Part shown: one piece after another, positions 59,684 to 64,000 of the stretch
Position numbering within the stretch: the stretch's first letter is position 1
Layout of the letters: every line of letters begins with the position of its first letter
NCBI GenBank assembly: GCA_963755825.1
Contig: CAVWLA010000001.1
Span: 1,612,001 to 1,676,000, forward strand
From: DATBQN01 sp963755825
GTDB taxonomy: Bacteria; Acidobacteriota; Thermoanaerobaculia; Multivoradales; UBA5704
Direction: 5' to 3'
Length of the DNA: 64,000 nucleotides
Position numbers and translations under genes: made by a program
The notes under the pieces: model-generated
What the model was told of the DNA's origin: nothing
Databases searched by the model: none
The model's input: the letters and a program-made list of their open reading frames with translations, nothing else

Positions 59684-59712
59684 TTGACCGCAGGGATACT
59701 CCAGCATAGATT
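59684..59712 (+). promoter_or_regulatory. Sigma70-like promoter of the hydroxyproline operon
   Basis: TTGACC (59684-59689), a 17-nt spacer and TAGATT (59707-59712). The GTG start at 59719 is 6 nt beyond the -10 box, suggesting a leaderless message. Upstream, GTGGG and CCCAC arms around CCGGGC (59652-59667) could be an operator in the 99-bp divergent region. Confidence 0.5.
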
Positions 59713-59718
59713 GACCGC

Positions 59719-61179
59719 GTGGGCAACGCACCCCAGCTGGCGCACTTCGTCGGCGGCAGGTTCCGGCCGAGCAGCGGCGGCGCCACGCTGGTCGATCTCA
59801 ACCCTTCGGAGCCGGCCGATGTCGTCGCCCTCTTCCCCGAAGGCACGGCGGACGACGTCTCGGGGGCGGTCACCGCGGCGGAGAGCGCGCTCCCTGCCTG
59901 GCGCGCCACGACTGGAGTCGCGCGCGCCGACGCCCTCTATCGCTGGGCCCAGGCCATCAGCGTCCGCTCCGAGGAGCTCGCGCAGGCGATGGCGCGCGAG
60001 GTCGGCAAGCCCATCGGCGAAGCGCGCGGCGAGGCGGCGCGCGCGGTGATGATCCTGCGCTATTACGCCGGCGAGGCGGTGCGCGAGAGCGGTCAGGTGA
60101 TCCCGGCGCAGGTGTCGGGCGCGCTGCAGCTCACGCTGCGTCAGCCGCTCGGCGTTGTGGCGCTCATCACGCCGTGGAACTTCCCGCTCGCCATCCCGCT
60201 CTGGAAGGCGGCGCCGGCTCTCGCCTTCGGCAACACCGTGGTGCTGAAGCCCGCCGAGGTGGCCTCGCACACCGCCTCGCTGCTCGCCGAGACGGCGGCC
60301 GCCGCCGAGCTGCCCGCCGGCGTCTTCAACGTCCTGCTCGGCTCCGGCAAGATCGTCGGGGCCGCTCTCCTCCGCCACCCGGCGCTCGCCGGGATCAGCT
60401 TCACCGGCTCGGCGGCGGTGGGCGCCGAGATCGCCGCCGGCGCGGCGGTGAGAAATTTGCGCTTTCAGACCGAGATGGGCGGCAAGAACGCGGCGATCGT
60501 CGCCGCGGACGCCAACCTCGACCTCGCGGCGGACCTCGTCGCCGCCGGCGCGATGCGCTACGCCGGCCAGAAATGCACCGCGACGAGCCGCGTCATCGTC
60601 GCGCGCCAGGTCGTCGAGCCCTTTCTTGCCCGCTTGGCGGAGCGGATCGCGGCGCTGCCGATCGGGCCGGTGACCGATCCCGCCGCGGCGATCGGACCGC
60701 TGATCAGCGAGGAGGCACGAGACCGCGCACTCGCGGCCATCGGCGCTCTCGGCACCAGCTCGGCGCGGCAGATCCTCGGCGGCGCGCCGCCCGCCGACCC
60801 GCGTTTCGCGCGCGGCTACTTCCTCGCTCCCACGGTCATCGCCGACGTTCCGGCCGACTCGGCGGTGGCACGGGACGAGCTCTTCGCGCCCGTCCTCGCC
60901 GTCCTTCCGGCCGAGGATCTGGACGAAGCGATCGAGCTCGCCAATCGCACCGCGTTCGGCCTCTCGGCGACGCTCTTCACGCACGACCTGCGCTCCGCCC
61001 TCGGCTACATCCATCGCATCGAGGCGGGGATGGTGCGGGTCAACGGGGACACCACCGGCGTCGATCCCCACGCCCCGTTCGGCGGCGTCAAGGGCTCGAG
61101 CTCGGGGAGCCGCGAGCAGGGTCCCGCGGCGCGCGAGTTCTACACCGAGTCGAAGACCGTGCAGATCCATCCGGGATAG
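59719..61179 (+). CDS. Aldehyde dehydrogenase, probable 2-oxoglutarate semialdehyde dehydrogenase
   Basis: The product is 486 residues from GTG 59719. NAD(P)+-dependent ALDH fold: ITPWNFPLAIPLWKAAPALA, FTGSAAVG, the general base Glu252 in EMGGKN, and the catalytic Cys286 in AGQKCTATSR. Near the C-terminus is GGVKGSSSGSREQG. In the hydroxyproline pathway it would oxidise 2-oxoglutarate semialdehyde to 2-oxoglutarate. That substrate is inferred from the epimerase, dehydrogenase and DapA-like neighbours. It heads the plus-strand operon; the next gene starts 14 bp after its stop. Confidence 0.92.
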   Translation: MGNAPQLAHFVGGRFRPSSGGATLVDLNPSEPADVVALFPEGTADDVSGAVTAAESALPAWRATTGVARADALYRWAQAISVRSEELAQAMAREVGKPIGEARGEAARAVMILRYYAGEAVRESGQVIPAQVSGALQLTLRQPLGVVALITPWNFPLAIPLWKAAPALAFGNTVVLKPAEVASHTASLLAETAAAAELPAGVFNVLLGSGKIVGAALLRHPALAGISFTGSAAVGAEIAAGAAVRNLRFQTEMGGKNAAIVAADANLDLAADLVAAGAMRYAGQKCTATSRVIVARQVVEPFLARLAERIAALPIGPVTDPAAAIGPLISEEARDRALAAIGALGTSSARQILGGAPPADPRFARGYFLAPTVIADVPADSAVARDELFAPVLAVLPAEDLDEAIELANRTAFGLSATLFTHDLRSALGYIHRIEAGMVRVNGDTTGVDPHAPFGGVKGSSSGSREQGPAAREFYTESKTVQIHPG

Positions 61180-61193
61180 CGCCGCGCCTGCGC

Positions 61194-62153
61194 ATGGACG
61201 GTTCCGACCTCCCCACCGCCGTTTCCGTCGTCGACTCGCACACCGAGGGCGAGCCGACGCGGGTGGTGCTCGACGGCTGGCCCCAGCCCGTCGGCGAGAC
61301 GATGGCGGCGAGGCGCGACGACCTCTCGCGCCGTTTCGATGACCTGCGGCAAGCCGTGATCTGCGAGCCGCGCGGGCACGACGCCGTCGTCGGCGCCCTG
61401 CTGACCCCGGCGGTCGAGCCCGGCTCGCACGCCGGCGTGGTGTTCTTCAACAATGTCGGATACCTCGGGATGTGCGGCCACGGCCTGATCGGCGTCGTCC
61501 GCACCCTGGCGCACCTCGGCCGCCTGGCGCCCGGGACGGTCCGCATCGACACGCCGGTGGGGACCGCGGGAGCGGAGCTCCTCGCCGACGGCTCGGTCGC
61601 CATCGAGAACGTCGCGGCGCGCGCCACGGCTCGCGACGTGGCGGTCGAGGTCCCGGGCATCGGCCGTGTCGTCGGCGACGTCGCCTACGGCGGCAACTGG
61701 TTCTTCCTCACCCGGCTGCCGGACGAGCCGATCGCGCTCGCCAACGTCGATCGCCTGCTCGCCAAGACGCGCGCCATCCTCGCCGCGCTCGCCGGCCAAG
61801 GGATCGCCGGCGAGACTGGGGCCGCCATCGATCACGTCGAGGTGTTCGGTCCTCCCGACCGCGCCGACGCCGACAGCAAGAACTTCGTCCTCTGCCCCGG
61901 CGGCGCCTTCGACCGCTCGCCCTGCGGCACCGGCACGTCGGCCAAGATGGCGGTGCTCCACGCCCGCGGCGAGCTCCCCTTCGGGAAGGTGTGGCGACAG
62001 GAGAGCGTCACCGGCAGCCTTTTCACGGGCTGGCTCAGCGAGCGCGACGGCGCGCTCGTCCCCCACGTCCGCGGCCGCGCCTCGATCACCGCCGAGGCGA
62101 CCCTGCGATTCGACGCCGACGACCCCTTCCGCGGCGGCTTCCGCGTGGGATGA
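61194..62153 (+). CDS. 4-hydroxyproline 2-epimerase (proline racemase family)
   Basis: The product is 319 residues. Proline racemase fold with both catalytic cysteines: Cys94 in GMCGHGLIGV and Cys244 in DRSPCGTGTSAK. Having two Cys marks a racemase/epimerase, as opposed to the trans-3-hydroxyproline dehydratase that has Thr at the second site. It opens with VVDSHTEGEPTRVVLDG, normal for the family. It converts trans-4-hydroxy-L-proline to cis-4-hydroxy-D-proline, the substrate of the dehydrogenase encoded next. Its stop overlaps the following ATG by 4 nt (ATGA). Confidence 0.92.
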   Translation: MDGSDLPTAVSVVDSHTEGEPTRVVLDGWPQPVGETMAARRDDLSRRFDDLRQAVICEPRGHDAVVGALLTPAVEPGSHAGVVFFNNVGYLGMCGHGLIGVVRTLAHLGRLAPGTVRIDTPVGTAGAELLADGSVAIENVAARATARDVAVEVPGIGRVVGDVAYGGNWFFLTRLPDEPIALANVDRLLAKTRAILAALAGQGIAGETGAAIDHVEVFGPPDRADADSKNFVLCPGGAFDRSPCGTGTSAKMAVLHARGELPFGKVWRQESVTGSLFTGWLSERDGALVPHVRGRASITAEATLRFDADDPFRGGFRVG

Positions 62154-63304
62154 GCCCCGACGCGGTCGTCGTCGGAGCGGGCATCGTGGGGGCGGCCTGC
62201 GCCGCCGAGCTCGCCGCGGCCGGGCTGCGCGTCACCGTGCTCGACTCCCGCTTCCCGGGCGCCGGGGCGACCGCGGCAGGGATGGGCCATCTGGTCGTCA
62301 TGGACGACTCCCCCGCTCAGCTCGCGCTGACCGCCAGCGCGGTCGATCTCTGGACCGAGCTGGCCCCTGATCTCCCCGCCGCGTGCGAGGACGAGCCCTG
62401 CGGCACGCTCTGGATCGCCGCCGACGAGGCGGAGATGGAGACGGTAGGGGGCAAGGCGGAGCTCTACCGGAGACACGGCATCGCGGCCGCCGTGCTCTCC
62501 GCCGCCGAGCTCGCCGCCGAGGAGCCGAACCTGCGACGCGGCCTCGCCGGCGCCCTCCTGGTGCCGGGCGACCGGGTGATCTACCCGCCCGCCGCCGCCC
62601 GCTTCCTCCTCGATCGCGCCACCGCTTGCGGAGCGTCGCTCCGAACAGGGGTCGCGGCGACGGCGATCGGCGCGCATGCCGTCGACACCACGGAGGGCCG
62701 CATCGACACCGATCTCGTGGTGAACGCCGCCGGCATCGAGGCGCCACGGCTGACACCCGGCCTCGCCGTCGTGCCGCGCAAAGGACACCTCGTCATCACC
62801 GACCGCTACCCGGGCTTCTGCCGCCGCCAGCTCGTCGAGCTCGGCTATCTGCGCAGCGCCCACGGCTCGGCGCCCGGCGAGAGCGGCGACCACGGTTCGG
62901 TCGCCTTCAACGTCCAACCACGGGCCACCGGCCAGCTCCTCGTCGGCTCGTCGCGCGAGTACGCGGGCTTCGATGCGGAGATCAACCGGCCGCTCGTCGC
63001 CCGCATGCTGGCGCGCGCGGTGGAATTCCTGCCGGGCCTCGCCGGGCTCTCCGCCATCCGCACCTGGACCGGCTTTCGGCCGGCCACCGCCGATAAGCTG
63101 CCGCTGATCGGCCGCTGGGAGCCCACGCCCGGCCTGTGGATCGCCACCGGCCACGAGGGCCTCGGCATCACCACCGCCCTCGCCACGGCTCGGCTGCTGG
63201 CCGATCTCATCTTCGGCCGCGCGCCGCTCGTCGACCCTCTCCCGTTCGCTCCCCGCCGCGCCCTCGCCCATGCCGCCGAAACCCGCTCGCCCGCTCCTGC
63301 CTGA
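62150..63304 (+). CDS. FAD-dependent D-hydroxyproline/D-amino-acid dehydrogenase subunit (DAO family)
   Basis: The product is 384 residues. It has an N-terminal FAD motif (AVVVGAGIVGAACAAELAAAG) and a DAO-type substrate domain, and ends with RTWTGFRPATADKLPLIG and ATGHEGLGITTALATA. It resembles the beta subunit (HcnC-like) of multi-subunit D-hydroxyproline and cyanide-type glycine dehydrogenases. It would oxidise cis-4-hydroxy-D-proline to the pyrroline. Electrons would pass to the 2Fe-2S/FAD protein encoded next, whose start overlaps by 35 nt. Confidence 0.9.
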   Translation: MSPDAVVVGAGIVGAACAAELAAAGLRVTVLDSRFPGAGATAAGMGHLVVMDDSPAQLALTASAVDLWTELAPDLPAACEDEPCGTLWIAADEAEMETVGGKAELYRRHGIAAAVLSAAELAAEEPNLRRGLAGALLVPGDRVIYPPAAARFLLDRATACGASLRTGVAATAIGAHAVDTTEGRIDTDLVVNAAGIEAPRLTPGLAVVPRKGHLVITDRYPGFCRRQLVELGYLRSAHGSAPGESGDHGSVAFNVQPRATGQLLVGSSREYAGFDAEINRPLVARMLARAVEFLPGLAGLSAIRTWTGFRPATADKLPLIGRWEPTPGLWIATGHEGLGITTALATARLLADLIFGRAPLVDPLPFAPRRALAHAAETRSPAPA

Positions 63305-64000
63305 GCGGTTGACGATCCTCGTCGACGGCCGCCAGCTCGCGGTGCCGGCGGGAACGACCGTCGCCGCGGCGCTCCTCAACCGGGGCATCGCCGGCTTCCG
63401 CGCCTCGCCCGGCGGCGAGCCGCGCGGTCCCTTGTGCGCCATGGGGACCTGCCAGGAGTGCCGGGTGACGATCGACGGCGTGCCGCATCGCCGCGCCTGC
63501 CTCGAGCCCTGCCGTGAGGGTATGTTCGTCGAGAGGGCCGCGCTGCCGGCGGGAGCGATGCCGGGGCCGCTTCGCCATGGGCCGATGGACCCGAGGCCCA
63601 AGCTGACCGTCGACGTCGCGGTGGTCGGCGGCGGGCCGGCGGGCATCGCAGCAGCCTGTGCCGCCGCCGACGCCGGTGCCACTGTCGCCTTGCTGGACGA
63701 GAACCCGGCCCCCGGCGGTCAGATCTGGCGCGCCGGAGCGGGCGCTCATCCTCCGGCGGCCGCCCGGCGGTGGCTCACCTGCTTGGCCGCGTCCAAGGCC
63801 GAGGCCGTCTTCCAAGCGGCGGTCTTCGACGCCGATCGCGCGGGGAGCCTGCGGGCCGAGGTCGCCGGCCGACCGCTCACGGTCGCCTGGAAGCGCCTGG
63901 TGATCGCGACCGGCGCCCGCGAACGCTTCCTCCCCTTCCCCGGTTGGACGCTCCCGGGCGCGGTCGGCGTCGGCGCCGCCCAGGCGCTCGTCAAGGCGGG
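63270..64000 (+). CDS. Fused (2Fe-2S) ferredoxin-like and FAD/NAD oxidoreductase subunit (3' end beyond window)
   Basis: The frame from ATG 63270 (MPPKPARPLLPERLTILVDG) stays open to base 64000, so the gene is truncated by the window. Residues 14-85 form a HcnA-like 2Fe-2S domain with Cys56, Cys61, Cys64 and Cys77 (CAMGTCQEC...ACLEPC). From about residue 112 a HcnB-like pyridine-nucleotide disulphide oxidoreductase begins (VDVAVVGGGPAGIAAACAA, DENPAPGGQIW, VIATGARERFLPFPGWTLPG). In most operons these are two separate subunits of D-hydroxyproline dehydrogenase; here they form one chain. The start overlaps the upstream stop; a TTG at 63309 is the alternative. Confidence 0.88.
   Translation, partial: MPPKPARPLLPERLTILVDGRQLAVPAGTTVAAALLNRGIAGFRASPGGEPRGPLCAMGTCQECRVTIDGVPHRRACLEPCREGMFVERAALPAGAMPGPLRHGPMDPRPKLTVDVAVVGGGPAGIAAACAAADAGATVALLDENPAPGGQIWRAGAGAHPPAAARRWLTCLAASKAEAVFQAAVFDADRAGSLRAEVAGRPLTVAWKRLVIATGARERFLPFPGWTLPGAVGVGAAQALVKA

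Noticed and set aside
60846..60866. VPADS in the aldehyde dehydrogenase as another repeat insertion
   Set aside because: The nucleotide sequence is not the repeat and the segment (IADVPADSAVARDELF) aligns with the normal ALDH motif.

Overview
This is a 64 kb stretch of a very GC-rich (about 70%) bacterial chromosome. No ribosomal or tRNA gene is visible, so taxonomy rests on gene content only. An ExeA/GspB pair, an Ig-repeat RHS protein, a secreted S9 peptidase, FAD/Fe-S oxidases, and the dispersed 'CTGAGCG(C)AGCGAAGGATC' inverted repeat together suggest an Acidobacteriota member, perhaps Thermoanaerobaculia-like. That placement is inference with modest confidence.

Layout. 1-7.6 kb: 3' part of an RHS protein, two small genes sharing a 27-nt repeat, a secreted S9 peptidase, an orphan fragment and an AraC regulator. 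7.8-9.5 kb: ExeA-like ATPase and GspB (type II secretion accessory pair). 9.5-14.7 kb: DinB protein, luciferase-like oxidoreductase, CDF exporter and Cu+ P-type ATPase. 15.0-20.1 kb: a sulfatase-fold lipoprotein and an FAD/Fe-S oxidase gene interrupted by four single-base insertions. 20.1-21.0 kb: a repeat island. 21.0-27.3 kb: TPR protein, DUF2252 protein and a one-module NRPS (C-A-T-TE). 27.6-34.3 kb: enoyl-CoA hydratase, O-antigen ligase-like protein, ArnT-like glycosyltransferase, pyrophosphatase, and an MsrP-like/cytochrome b561 pair. 34.5-53.7 kb: the main biosynthetic locus. 53.7-58.6 kb: MutS, TsaB, RimI and a REP-associated transposase. 58.7-64 kb: a hydroxyproline-degradation locus running off the window.

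The most interesting system is the operon at 34.5-50.9 kb. A 4244-residue NRPS (C-A-T-E / C-A-T / C-A-T / C) is followed, with overlapping stop and start codons, by an alpha-oxoamine synthase, a CitE-type CoA lyase/aldolase, a MaoC-type hydratase and an MDR (enoyl-reductase-like) oxidoreductase. Read in the synthetic direction, these four enzymes could build a 2-substituted succinyl-CoA and join it to an amino acid as a ketomethylene pseudodipeptide (the logic reported for ketomemicins). The unpaired terminal C domain could then acylate that product with the NRPS peptide. The first A domain carries a textbook Thr code and is followed by an epimerase; the third is Val-like. Divergently placed are a single-chain cobalamin glutamate mutase and an Asp/Glu racemase. 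The product is unknown, and this reading is a hypothesis.

A second theme is a family of short dispersed repeats (core AGAATCGGCTGGCACCT) found beside the RAYT transposase, at one end of a ~200-300 bp composite element present three times, and inserted in frame in the NRPS and in TsaB.
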